A stretch of DNA of 64,000 nucleotides from an uncultured Pelagibacteraceae bacterium (lineage in GTDB: Bacteria > Pseudomonadota > Alphaproteobacteria > Pelagibacterales > Pelagibacteraceae): positions 82,978 through 146,977 of the forward strand of contig CACETY010000001.1 of NCBI GenBank assembly GCA_902562645.1, given 5' to 3'. Shown piece after piece: positions 7,402 to 16,022 of the stretch; the first letter of the stretch is position 1, and each line of letters starts with the position of its first letter. The notes below the pieces were generated by a model that made no database searches, was not told where the DNA came from, and worked only from the letters and a program-made list of their open reading frames with translations. Position numbers and translations under genes: made by a program.

Positions 7402-9485
7402 TTAAGCACTTCTCTTTTACCAACATGATTTGCTTGGCTTACTTCTCCGTTTGCCTCCATTTGATCAACTATCCTTGCTGCTCTATTGTAACCAATTTGT
7501 AATTTTCTCTGTAAAAAAGATGTTGAAGCTTTTCTCTCAGATTTTACAATTTCAAGAGCTGTATTATATAATTCATCTAGATTTTCATTATCTTTTGAGT
7601 CACCACTACTCTCTTTTTCATCTGCAAAATTTAGAATTTCATCTACATAATCTGGTTCAGCTTGATTGCGTAAAAAATTATTTATTTTTTCAATTTCACT
7701 TTCGGATACAAATGGTGCATGAATTCTTGTCATTCTATTTGCTGAAGTCATATAAAGCATATCCCCTTTACCAAGTAGTTGCTCAGCACCTTGTTCACCA
7801 AGTATAGTTCTACTATCTATTTTAGAAGTAACTTGAAATGATATTCTAGTTGGAAAGTTTGCTTTAATTGTTCCAGTAATGACGTCAACACTAGGTCTTT
7901 GGGTAGCCATTATTATATGTATTCCAGCAGCCCTTGCCATTTGTGAAAGTTTTTGAATATAATTTTCAATATCTTTTCCAGCAACGAGCATTAAATCTGA
8001 CATTTCGTCAACAATTACAACTATATAAGGCATTGAAATCTTATGTTTTTCGTTATAACCGTCAATATTTCTTACTCCAACTTTGGTCATTAATTTATAT
8101 CTGTTTTCCATTTCTTTAACTACCCATCCTAAAACTGAGGCAGCTTTTTTTGCTTCTGTAATCACAGGACATAACAAATGAGGTATACCTTCATAAGTTG
8201 ACAGTTCTAACATTTTTGGATCAATTAAAATAAACTTACATTTCTCAGAAGAGTGTTTGTATAAAAGAGATAAAATAATTGTATTTATACAAACTGACTT
8301 CCCTGATCCTGTTGTACCAGCTATAAGTAAATGAGGCATAGTACTTAAGTCTCCAGTTATAGGTGATCCAGATATACTCTTGCCTAGTGCAATTGGAAGT
8401 TTTATATCCTTTTTTTTAAAGTTAGGATCAGAAATTATCTCACTTAAAAAAACATTTTCTCTTTGTGGTTTTGGCAATTCAATTCCAATTGTATTACTAC
8501 CAGGTATAGTCGCAATTCTAGCAGATTCTGAGCTAGTATTTCTCGCAATATCTTCAGAAAGATTAATAATTTTTGATACTTTTACACCAGGTGCTGGCTC
8601 AAACTCATATAAAGTAACCACAGGACCTTGACTTACTTTTTTAACCTCACCTTCAACTCCAAAATCAAGTAAGATTTTCTCTAAAGTTTTCTCATCTGTT
8701 TTGTTTTCTGATAAGTTTTTATCTTTTTTTGATGGAGTCTTTAAAAAATCGATAGAAGGTAATTTATATTTTATTATATTTTTTTTTGAAGATGTCTCAT
8801 TTTTGTCGAAAGAAAAATTTTCCTGAACTCTAGTTTCATTATTTGTATAGTCATTTTCTTTTATTATATTTGCTTCATAATTCTCTACGATGTTATTATT
8901 TGGTGTTTTTTTTGATTTACTAAAAATTTTAGCAACATAGCTAAGTTGTTTTAACTTAAAATTAATACTCAAAAGAAAAAAGAAGAATATTAATAAAATT
9001 AAAATTAAATAACTTATCTGATGATTTAAATTTATTAAATTAATAAAAAAAGACTCTTCAAATAAATTACCAATAAATCCATTATTTCCATTAATTGTTA
9101 ACCAGAATGTTTCTGTGTGGAAAACTGTAAAAAATAATGTTCCTGTAATCGAGTATAAAATTATGAAAAATATACTTTCAATAATATGTAAAATTTTTTT
9201 TTCAATTATCACCTTAAGAGATATAAAAAAAAGTGAAATCGGCACTAGTAAAGAAATAAGCCCAAGTGATTGATAAAAAATATCAGAAATATAACTGCCT
9301 CTTGAGCCCATTAAATTCTTTATTTCGGCATTCTCTGGAAAAATAAAATTAGGATCCTCTGGTGAGTAACTGAATAATGATACTAAGAACAATATTGAAA
9401 AAATCAGTAAAGAAACCCCTACTAATTCAGATAATCTTTTTATTATAAAGCTACCAGTTTTATCAATGATATTTTTAATTTTCAT
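7398..9485 (-). CDS. ftsK: DNA translocase FtsK
   Basis: FtsK anchors at the division septum and pumps DNA to resolve chromosome dimers at the dif site. The 695-residue protein has several N-terminal membrane helices (about residues 20-175), a short polar linker, and the RecA-like motor. Walker A is GTTGSGKSV near residue 393, and Walker B is the YIVVIVDEMSDLM region. The C-terminal gamma domain contains TSFLQRKLQIGYNRAARIVD, a winged helix that reads KOPS sequences. The linker is far shorter than in E. coli, typical of small genomes. It is divergent from the UbiH-type gene. Confidence 0.97.
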   Translation of the reverse strand: MKIKNIIDKTGSFIIKRLSELVGVSLLIFSILFLVSLFSYSPEDPNFIFPENAEIKNLMGSRGSYISDIFYQSLGLISLLVPISLFFISLKVIIEKKILHIIESIFFIILYSITGTLFFTVFHTETFWLTINGNNGFIGNLFEESFFINLINLNHQISYLILILLIFFFFLLSINFKLKQLSYVAKIFSKSKKTPNNNIVENYEANIIKENDYTNNETRVQENFSFDKNETSSKKNIIKYKLPSIDFLKTPSKKDKNLSENKTDEKTLEKILLDFGVEGEVKKVSQGPVVTLYEFEPAPGVKVSKIINLSEDIARNTSSESARIATIPGSNTIGIELPKPQRENVFLSEIISDPNFKKKDIKLPIALGKSISGSPITGDLSTMPHLLIAGTTGSGKSVCINTIILSLLYKHSSEKCKFILIDPKMLELSTYEGIPHLLCPVITEAKKAASVLGWVVKEMENRYKLMTKVGVRNIDGYNEKHKISMPYIVVIVDEMSDLMLVAGKDIENYIQKLSQMARAAGIHIIMATQRPSVDVITGTIKANFPTRISFQVTSKIDSRTILGEQGAEQLLGKGDMLYMTSANRMTRIHAPFVSESEIEKINNFLRNQAEPDYVDEILNFADEKESSGDSKDNENLDELYNTALEIVKSERKASTSFLQRKLQIGYNRAARIVDQMEANGEVSQANHVGKREVLK

Positions 9486-9548
9486 TTTGTCATTAATGAT
9501 TTGTCACTTTGTATCATTTAATTTTTATTGATAAAATTAAATAATATT

Positions 9549-10610
9549 ATGAAAATTTGTCTTTTAGGAAATAACCTCACTAATCTAGTTTTAGCTAACA
9601 TACTGATAAAAAAAAAAATCAATGTTGATATCATCTCTCAATCTAAAAAACCTTTATTAACAAATACTATAAGAACAATTGCAATCTCAAATGAAAATTA
9701 TGAATTTTTAAGACAAAATATAAAAGGTTTTCCAAACTTAGGTTGGCCAACGGAAAAAATTAAAATTTATTCAGCCAAAAACAAATCATCTGAGTTATTC
9801 GAGTTCAAAAACAAAAATCAAAGTAATTTTTTCTTACTAAAATATAGCACACTTTATAATTTGATGAAAAAAAACAAATCTTTAAAATTTATTTATATTA
9901 AAAATTATAATCTCAATGATATTAAAAAACGTGACTACAATTTAATTATTAACTCTGAGCTAAATAATCCAATAACTAAAAAATATTTCCAAAAAAAAAT
10001 AGAAAAAAATTACAAATCTTTAGCACACACGGCAATGATAGATCACAAGAAAATTGAAAATAAAATTGCCTCACAAATTTTTACAAAAAATGGTCCTTTA
10101 GCATTTCTACCTTTATCTAAAAATCAGACTTCAATTGTGTTTTCAAATAATTCTTCAAAATTAATGGATAAATTAAGTCTTCTTAAAATAATCAATAAGT
10201 ATAATCATCAATATGTAATAACGAAAATTAGTGATGTTGAGTCTGTAGGCATTAAGTTTTTAGTTCTACGTGACTATTTTTTCAAAAATATTTTATCTTT
10301 TGGAGATTTAATACATAAAGTTCATCCGTTAGCAGGACAAGGATTTAATATGACTATCAGAGATATCAAATCGTTGTCTAATATTTTAGAGGAAAATATT
10401 AAGTTAGGAATTGATGATGGAGAAATAATTGCTGAAAATTTCCAAAAAATTAATAAGCACATAAATTTCATGTATGGATTAGGTATCGATACCATCAATT
10501 CTTTTTTCAAATTTGATAACAAATTAAAAAATAATTTATCAGGACCGCTATTTAAAATTTTAAAGGGAAATAAATTTTTAAACAAATATGCAACATTCTT
10601 GTCTAATTAG
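9549..10610 (+). CDS. UbiH/UbiF/COQ6-family FAD monooxygenase (ubiquinone synthesis)
   Basis: These flavoproteins hydroxylate the ring of ubiquinone precursors at the membrane. Visible family features are an N-terminal dinucleotide-binding strand (MKICLLGNNLTNLVLANIL, with the usual glycines partly replaced), TIRTIAIS near residue 50, and the FAD-binding motif GDLIHKVHPLAGQGFNMTIRD near residue 258. At 353 residues it is shorter than the usual 390-400. The reading frame also has a TTG seven codons upstream (9528), but the ATG at 9549 places the glycine motif correctly. Which ring position it hydroxylates cannot be told. Confidence 0.8.
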   Translation: MKICLLGNNLTNLVLANILIKKKINVDIISQSKKPLLTNTIRTIAISNENYEFLRQNIKGFPNLGWPTEKIKIYSAKNKSSELFEFKNKNQSNFFLLKYSTLYNLMKKNKSLKFIYIKNYNLNDIKKRDYNLIINSELNNPITKKYFQKKIEKNYKSLAHTAMIDHKKIENKIASQIFTKNGPLAFLPLSKNQTSIVFSNNSSKLMDKLSLLKIINKYNHQYVITKISDVESVGIKFLVLRDYFFKNILSFGDLIHKVHPLAGQGFNMTIRDIKSLSNILEENIKLGIDDGEIIAENFQKINKHINFMYGLGIDTINSFFKFDNKLKNNLSGPLFKILKGNKFLNKYATFLSN

Positions 10611-10623
10611 CTTTTGTTATTAA

Positions 10624-11265
10624 TTACTGTAAGGTTTTATTATTAAAGTTATCTAAAATATAAGTATTTAGAATTTCTTCTAACTTTTCTTTTCTATTAT
10701 TTAGATCTTTACTTTCAAGTAAGACTTGTTTTTCCTCAAGTGAAAAAGGAGAGGCCATTGATAACGTATTTATTGTTTGATCAAGACTTTGTTTTTCAAT
10801 CTCTTTCCAATTTATTTCGTATCCTTGCTTTTTAAATAATCCTTTTAAATTTTGAAATATTAGTTTTAAGTCTGAAAACTTAATTTCATTAGTTTTTTCA
10901 ATCAAATCTGTTGAAAAATCATCATATTTAACATTACATTCCCTGTACAAATTGCCATTGTCGATTTCCTCTACTATCTTGAATCTGCATATTCCATTCA
11001 GAATTATTAAATATCGTCCATCATCAGTTTCATTAAAACTAGTTATTTTTCCTGCACACCCAATATTATGTAGATCAGGTTTTTTTAAATCACCAGTTTT
11101 TTTTGGTTGAATCATGCCAATAATTCGGTTGCTTTTCATACTTTGATCCACCATTTCAATATATCTCGGTTCAAAAATGTTCAATGGCACTGTTGTGCGA
11201 GGAAATATTATAAAATTAGATAAAGGAAAAACTGGTAATATGTTTGGAAGATCTTCTTTTTTCAT
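10624..11265 (-). CDS. Lon N-terminal (substrate-binding) domain protein
   Basis: The 213-residue protein consists of a stand-alone Lon-N domain without ATPase or protease parts. It shows the typical start (LPVFPLSNFIIFPRTTVPLNIFEPRYIEM), followed by IGMIQPKK and GCAGKITSF with a later ILNGICRFKI strand. Such proteins are common in alphaproteobacteria, often near thioredoxin-like genes, and their function is unsettled; they may bind unfolded proteins. It is convergent with the UbiH-type gene, 13 bases apart, and divergent from the TPR-sulfotransferase gene. Confidence 0.9.
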   Translation of the reverse strand: MKKEDLPNILPVFPLSNFIIFPRTTVPLNIFEPRYIEMVDQSMKSNRIIGMIQPKKTGDLKKPDLHNIGCAGKITSFNETDDGRYLIILNGICRFKIVEEIDNGNLYRECNVKYDDFSTDLIEKTNEIKFSDLKLIFQNLKGLFKKQGYEINWKEIEKQSLDQTINTLSMASPFSLEEKQVLLESKDLNNRKEKLEEILNTYILDNFNNKTLQ

Positions 11266-11291
11266 AATAATTAAAATATAACATAAAAATA

Positions 11292-12929
11292 ATGAATTTA
11301 AACAATTTAGATAAAAATAATTTATTAAATTTATACAAAGAAAAAAATTACAATAGTTTTATAAAGTCAGGATTAAAATTATTAAAAAAAAACCCTAAAA
11401 ATTATCAATTAATATATTTGATAGGTTTATCTTATGTAAATCTTCAAAAGTATGCCGAGGCAGAAAAGTATTTTGATAAATTATTATATGTTCAAAAAAA
11501 GCCAGAGATTTTTTTTATACAAGCAAATATTCATAAGCAATTAAAAAAATATGACAGTGCAATAAGTTATTTTGAAGAAGCAATTCAACTTAACCCCAAC
11601 TTTTCTGAAGCATATAATAATTTAGGAAACACAAAAAAGCGAGTAGGTAAAATCGATGAAGCAATATTTTGTTTTGAGAAAGCTATTCAATTAAAAGAGA
11701 ATAATATCGAAGCATATCTAAATCTAGCAAATATATATAAAGAAAATAAAAAATTTAATAAACTAATTAAAATTTATGAAAAAATATTAAGTTTTAATCA
11801 AAACGATTTAAAAACTTTGTATAATTTAGGTAGCGCCTATCTATTTTTAGGCAATATATCCAAGGGAAAATATTATTTTGAAAAGATTATTAAAATTAAT
11901 AGTAATCATATCCCAAGTTATAGAAATTACATATCAGTTACTAAAATAACAAAAAAAAATGAAATATTTAAAAAATTAGAGCTTTTAAGTGAAGATATTT
12001 TTTCAGATGATGATAAAATTTTGTTTTATGATGCACTAAGTAAAGGATATTTTGATCAAGATAATGATGAATTAGCATTTAAATATTTAGAAAAATCAAA
12101 TTCTCTAAAAAAGAAAAATTCAAAATTTTCTTTTGAAAAAGCAGAGATAGAATTTAAGAATACAAAAACTTTTTTTGAGAAAATTGATAATATTGATATT
12201 AATTATAAAGATACATTAAAAAGTAGACCAATTTTTATAATTGGAATGCCGCGATCTGGCACAACACTTATAGAACAGATATTATCTAGTCACTCACAAA
12301 TTTATGGAGCTGGAGAGCTAGATTTTTTGCCTAAAATTATAGATAGGCTAGGTATAAAAAAACCTAGTAGTCTAGAAAGTTTTTTTACAGAGATGAGAAA
12401 CTCATACTATGATCAAATTAAAAAAATTTCTGATGACAATTATATTATTGATAAATTACCAGCAAATTATAAATGGGTTGGATTTATAATTAATGCTTTT
12501 CCAGAGTCAAAAATTATACATATTGATAGAAATCCTATGGCTGTATGTTGGTCTAATTACAAAACTTCATTTGTCGATAGTGGTATGGATTTTAATTTAA
12601 GCCAGCAAGATATAGCTAAATATTACTCATTATATTTAGATACGATAAATTTTTGGAAATCAAAATATGCAAAAAATATATTTGATGTTAATTATGAGAA
12701 TTTTGTCAATGATTTTGTAACCAATTCTAGGGAAATTTTAAATTTTTTAGATTTAAAATGGGAAGATGAGATAAAAAATTATGATAAAAATATGAGACCT
12801 GTAACAACAGCATCTTTTCAACAAGTTAGGGAGGGTATAAAAAAAAATACATCCTTGTCTTGGAAAAAGTATAGCAATTATTTAATGCCAATGCAGGAAA
12901 CCCTCAACAATATGAATATAAAGTTTTAA
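11292..12929 (+). CDS. TPR protein with C-terminal sulfotransferase domain
   Basis: About residues 1-210 are tetratricopeptide repeats, for example FSEAYNNLGNTKKRVGKIDEA and NIEAYLNLANIYKENKKF. The C-terminal half is a sulfotransferase: the PAPS 5'-phosphosulfate loop is FIIGMPRSGTTLIEQ near residue 320, and the 3'-phosphate site is IIHIDRNPMAVCWSNY. The acceptor is not known; family members modify tyrosine, glycans or small molecules. There is no signal peptide, so it probably acts in the cytoplasm. A second gene of the same design follows ten bases downstream, which suggests a duplication and a shared pathway. Confidence 0.88.
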   Translation: MNLNNLDKNNLLNLYKEKNYNSFIKSGLKLLKKNPKNYQLIYLIGLSYVNLQKYAEAEKYFDKLLYVQKKPEIFFIQANIHKQLKKYDSAISYFEEAIQLNPNFSEAYNNLGNTKKRVGKIDEAIFCFEKAIQLKENNIEAYLNLANIYKENKKFNKLIKIYEKILSFNQNDLKTLYNLGSAYLFLGNISKGKYYFEKIIKINSNHIPSYRNYISVTKITKKNEIFKKLELLSEDIFSDDDKILFYDALSKGYFDQDNDELAFKYLEKSNSLKKKNSKFSFEKAEIEFKNTKTFFEKIDNIDINYKDTLKSRPIFIIGMPRSGTTLIEQILSSHSQIYGAGELDFLPKIIDRLGIKKPSSLESFFTEMRNSYYDQIKKISDDNYIIDKLPANYKWVGFIINAFPESKIIHIDRNPMAVCWSNYKTSFVDSGMDFNLSQQDIAKYYSLYLDTINFWKSKYAKNIFDVNYENFVNDFVTNSREILNFLDLKWEDEIKNYDKNMRPVTTASFQQVREGIKKNTSLSWKKYSNYLMPMQETLNNMNIKF

Positions 12930-12938
12930 TAAATATTT

Positions 12939-14300
12939 ATGAATTTAGATCCAGTTAAAAAATTAATGTACGAACAAGATTTTATTGGGGCTGAAAAACT
13001 TTTACAAAAAGGATTAAAAACAGAGAAAGATAAATTTATGATTTTTTATTTCTTAGGTCTTGTCCATTTTGAATTGAGAAATTTAGACAAGAGTATTCAA
13101 TTTTTTGAAAAGTCTCTAAAATTAAGACCTAACAATATCTCAGTATACATAAAATTAGCAGTTTTATATCAAACAATGGGTGACACTGAGTTATCGAAAA
13201 AAAATTATTTAAAATCTATCGAGTTGGATAGTAATCAGATAAGAAGTTATTATGGATTATATCAGCTTAAACCAAAATTTCTTAAAGATGACTATTACGA
13301 TAAGATAAGAAGTATTTCACTAAATGCAAAAGAGAATTCAACAGAACTTGCAATAAGTAAATTTTTACTTTCAAAGTTTGAAGTAAGTAATGAAAATTTA
13401 AAAGAGGAACTAACATTATTAGAAGATGCTCATAAAATAATATTTAATGCAAATTTACAGTATAATAGAGAGTCTGATTTTTATTACAAAAAAATTATGC
13501 AAAAGTTCCATAATAAAATAGATTATTTAAATTTAGATAATTTGACTGAACAAAAATATATAAAACCAATTTTTATTATTGGCCTTCCAAGAACTGGATC
13601 TACTTTAATTGAAAGCATTATATCTACAGATAATAACAATTATTTATCATTTGGAGAAAGTTCTTTCTTTCATATGGGTATTTTAGAACAAATAAAAAAA
13701 AAAAATCTTTTCAATAATGAAAACTACTTTAATGTAAATAAAATTCAATTAGATATTAGAGAATTAAAAGACTATTTATACAAAAGATATTCTCAATTTA
13801 GCTCCTCAGAAAATGAAAAAGAAATTATTGATAAATCTTTAGACAATTTTTTCAATATTGAAACAATATTAAAAGTTTTTCCAGATGCAAAAATCATAAA
13901 TTCTACAAGAAATATTTACGATAACATAATTGCAATTTACGAAAAGCTTTTGGCTAAATTATCATGGGCTCACACAATTAAAGATATTCTAGATTATATA
14001 GATATATATTTGAGAATAATGGATTATTATAAAAAAAAATATCCAAAAAATATTATTACAATATCCTTAGAAAGCTTAAATAATGACAAATATATTGAAA
14101 CAAAAAAGATTTTTGAATTTTGTGATTTAAGTTGGAATGAGGAAATATTCGAATTTCACAAAAGAGATAACTTATATATTAAAACTAGTAGTAATGTTCA
14201 ATTAAGAACTGGTATTCAATCATATGACTACAACAAATATAAAAGATATTATTCTTTATTTGAGGATTATAAAAAAAACTACGATTGGTTAAATAATTAA
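12939..14300 (+). CDS. TPR protein with C-terminal sulfotransferase domain, second copy
   Basis: This 453-residue protein has fewer TPR units (about residues 1-110, including NNISVYIKLAVLYQTMGDTE) than its upstream neighbour. Its sulfotransferase domain has the PAPS loop FIIGLPRTGSTLIESII near residue 217. The 3'-phosphate motif is changed to IINSTRNIYDNIIAIYE, with Arg kept but the usual downstream Ser not clearly present. The two genes share architecture but are strongly diverged, so they probably act on different acceptors. The gene ends about 100 bases before tRNA-Gly. Confidence 0.85.
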   Translation: MNLDPVKKLMYEQDFIGAEKLLQKGLKTEKDKFMIFYFLGLVHFELRNLDKSIQFFEKSLKLRPNNISVYIKLAVLYQTMGDTELSKKNYLKSIELDSNQIRSYYGLYQLKPKFLKDDYYDKIRSISLNAKENSTELAISKFLLSKFEVSNENLKEELTLLEDAHKIIFNANLQYNRESDFYYKKIMQKFHNKIDYLNLDNLTEQKYIKPIFIIGLPRTGSTLIESIISTDNNNYLSFGESSFFHMGILEQIKKKNLFNNENYFNVNKIQLDIRELKDYLYKRYSQFSSSENEKEIIDKSLDNFFNIETILKVFPDAKIINSTRNIYDNIIAIYEKLLAKLSWAHTIKDILDYIDIYLRIMDYYKKKYPKNIITISLESLNNDKYIETKKIFEFCDLSWNEEIFEFHKRDNLYIKTSSNVQLRTGIQSYDYNKYKRYYSLFEDYKKNYDWLNN

Positions 14301-14403
14301 AAAATTTGAACCACACCGGCAGCCATAGTTGATCTTTAATTCTAATCATTTTGCCTATTGCTTAATCTAGCAAAAGCTACTACTTTTAATACTATTAGAA
14401 CAA

Positions 14404-14478
14404 GCGGGCATAGCTCAGTGGTAGAGCGTCTCGTTGCCAACGAGAAGGTCGTGGGTTCGAGTCCCATTGCCCGCTCCA
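14404..14478 (+). tRNA. tRNA-Gly (anticodon GCC)
   Basis: The sequence folds as a full cloverleaf. The acceptor GCGGGCA pairs with TGCCCGC, the D stem GCTC with GAGC, and the anticodon stem TCTCG with CGAGA around the loop TTGCCAA. The T stem GTGGG pairs with CCCAT (one G-T pair) around TTCGAGT. The anticodon is GCC, and CCA is encoded after the discriminator T. It is noticeably richer in G and C than the flanking DNA. It lies between TPR genes, 22 bases before the next ATG. I saw no second copy of its 3' end nearby that would mark an integrated element. Confidence 0.97.
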
Positions 14479-14500
14479 AAATTGCTGAAAATATTTGTAA

Positions 14501-15622
14501 ATGAATACTTCAAATTACAAGGATGAATTTAATCAATTAAATAAAATTGCAAAAAGTTACAGCCTTTATTCTCTGAAAGATACTTTATTGTTTGCTAATA
14601 ATAGTAAATTTAAACTTCCAAATTTAAATAATATTCCACAATACCACAATATTGTTGGGCTTATAAATTTTAGACTTAATGATTTAGAAAATTCTATATT
14701 AGATTTTGAAAAAGCAATTAATCTTGATCCAAATTTTTATTCTGCTTACTATAATTTAGGTTTATTATTTTTTAAAACTAAGAATTTAAAAAAATCTTAT
14801 AGTTTTTTAAATAAAGCAATAATTATTAAAAACGATTATAAATTAGCAAGAGATAAAATAATTGAAATACTCTCATTTTATGAACCTAATGATGAAAATT
14901 CAAATTTTATAAGTGATATTGACCAAAAAGTTAAACAGGTTCCTTACGAAATTGATTTTTCAAAAGAAATAACCGATCAACAAATTATTAATTATTTTAA
15001 TAATTGTAAAAAAGTTGTACTAAAAGATTTAAAAGACCTTTCTTATAATAAAGTTCAAATTTATCGAACTAAATCAATAAATCTTAATTGTGAGAGACAT
15101 AAAGCAATCTTTTTTAAATACAATTCCATACCAACATATTGCTTTGAGTGTTACAAAGTAGTGATCGAGTCAAAAAATTTATATGATTTATTGAAGATGT
15201 CCTTAATTTTTGACCAAATAACTTACTTCCATAAATTTAACAGAAAAAATATGATAGATAAGAAATCAGGAACTGATATTTTTAAAAGTATTATCTATTG
15301 TCAAAGTTTAGAGGAAGTTTTTCAAGTAGAAAATGAAACAAAAAAGATTCTTAGTATTTATTTTGATGGACAAATTTTAATTGAAAGTAAGAGAGGCTGC
15401 CATGAGTATGCATCAAAATATCCTGAATATAAAAAAATATTTAAAAAAAAATCAGAAATGATGCCTATGCCTAAAGAGTGGATAGATAATGAAAAGAAAT
15501 ATGACTTAGAAAATACGAAAGATGGTGTTGAGAATTCTGGAGTTTGTCATGATACAATAAATGGATTTTCTTTAAATAATTTTCTTGTTATGAATAATTG
15601 GTTTGATGATCAAAAAATTTAA
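14501..15622 (+). CDS. TPR protein with an uncharacterised C-terminal Cys-containing domain
   Basis: Residues about 50-125 hold two to three TPR units, including DPNFYSAYYNLGLLFFKTKNL. The remainder is a domain I cannot name. It has a C-x2-C segment in PTYCFECYKVVIES near residue 214, a second pair of blocks at IIYCQSLEEVFQV and YFDGQILIESKRGCHEYASKYPEYK, and no sulfotransferase or methyltransferase motif. I recall a similar CF.CYKV block in other TPR proteins of marine bacteria, again without a function. It follows tRNA-Gly by 22 bases and shares the TPR theme of the two genes upstream. Confidence 0.8.
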   Translation: MNTSNYKDEFNQLNKIAKSYSLYSLKDTLLFANNSKFKLPNLNNIPQYHNIVGLINFRLNDLENSILDFEKAINLDPNFYSAYYNLGLLFFKTKNLKKSYSFLNKAIIIKNDYKLARDKIIEILSFYEPNDENSNFISDIDQKVKQVPYEIDFSKEITDQQIINYFNNCKKVVLKDLKDLSYNKVQIYRTKSINLNCERHKAIFFKYNSIPTYCFECYKVVIESKNLYDLLKMSLIFDQITYFHKFNRKNMIDKKSGTDIFKSIIYCQSLEEVFQVENETKKILSIYFDGQILIESKRGCHEYASKYPEYKKIFKKKSEMMPMPKEWIDNEKKYDLENTKDGVENSGVCHDTINGFSLNNFLVMNNWFDDQKI

Positions 15623-15680
15623 AAAAAAAATTAATTATGTATTTCTTGCAATTAAAAAATAAATATTATAATAAATTTTA

Positions 15681-16016
15681 ATGACTGATTTAGCTGATAA
15701 AAAATGCATTCCATGTGAAGGAGGAATTCCAAGTTTTAATATTGAGGAAATACATAAATACCTTAAAAAGGTTGATGGTTGGGATGTCAATTCAGTAGAT
15801 AAAAAGGATTATTATATTGTTAAAGACTTTAAATTTAATAATTTTTTAGAAAGTCAATCTTTTGTTAACAAAGTCGGAGAAATAGCTGAGCAAGAAGGTC
15901 ACCATCCTGATATATGGTTTGGTTGGGGCTATGCAAAAATCAAAATACAAACACACGCAATTAATGGATTACATGAAAGTGACTTTGTACTTGCTGCAAA
16001 AATTGATAAAATTTAG
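15681..16016 (+). CDS. phhB: 4a-hydroxytetrahydrobiopterin dehydratase (pterin carbinolamine dehydratase)
   Basis: The enzyme dehydrates 4a-hydroxytetrahydropterin, recycling the cofactor of aromatic amino acid hydroxylases; some members act in molybdopterin or folate-related metabolism. The 111-residue protein contains the active-site block EQEGHHPDIW and the later KIKIQTHAINGLHESDFVLA, both diagnostic. An N-terminal CIPCEGGIP segment is also typical of bacterial members. No phenylalanine hydroxylase is in the window. It is convergent with purH, with six bases between the stops. Confidence 0.94.
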   Translation: MTDLADKKCIPCEGGIPSFNIEEIHKYLKKVDGWDVNSVDKKDYYIVKDFKFNNFLESQSFVNKVGEIAEQEGHHPDIWFGWGYAKIKIQTHAINGLHESDFVLAAKIDKI

Positions 16017-16022
16017 TTAATT

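Noticed and set aside
14301..14403. A riboswitch or second tRNA upstream of tRNA-Gly
   Set aside because: There are short complementary pieces (TTTTGC and GCAAAA; AAAAG and CTTTT) but no coherent fold, and only weak promoter-like boxes. I see nothing definite in this stretch.
14404..14478. tRNA-Gly as an attachment site for an integrated element
   Set aside because: There is no integrase, no repeated tRNA 3' end nearby, and the flanks have the same base composition as the rest.
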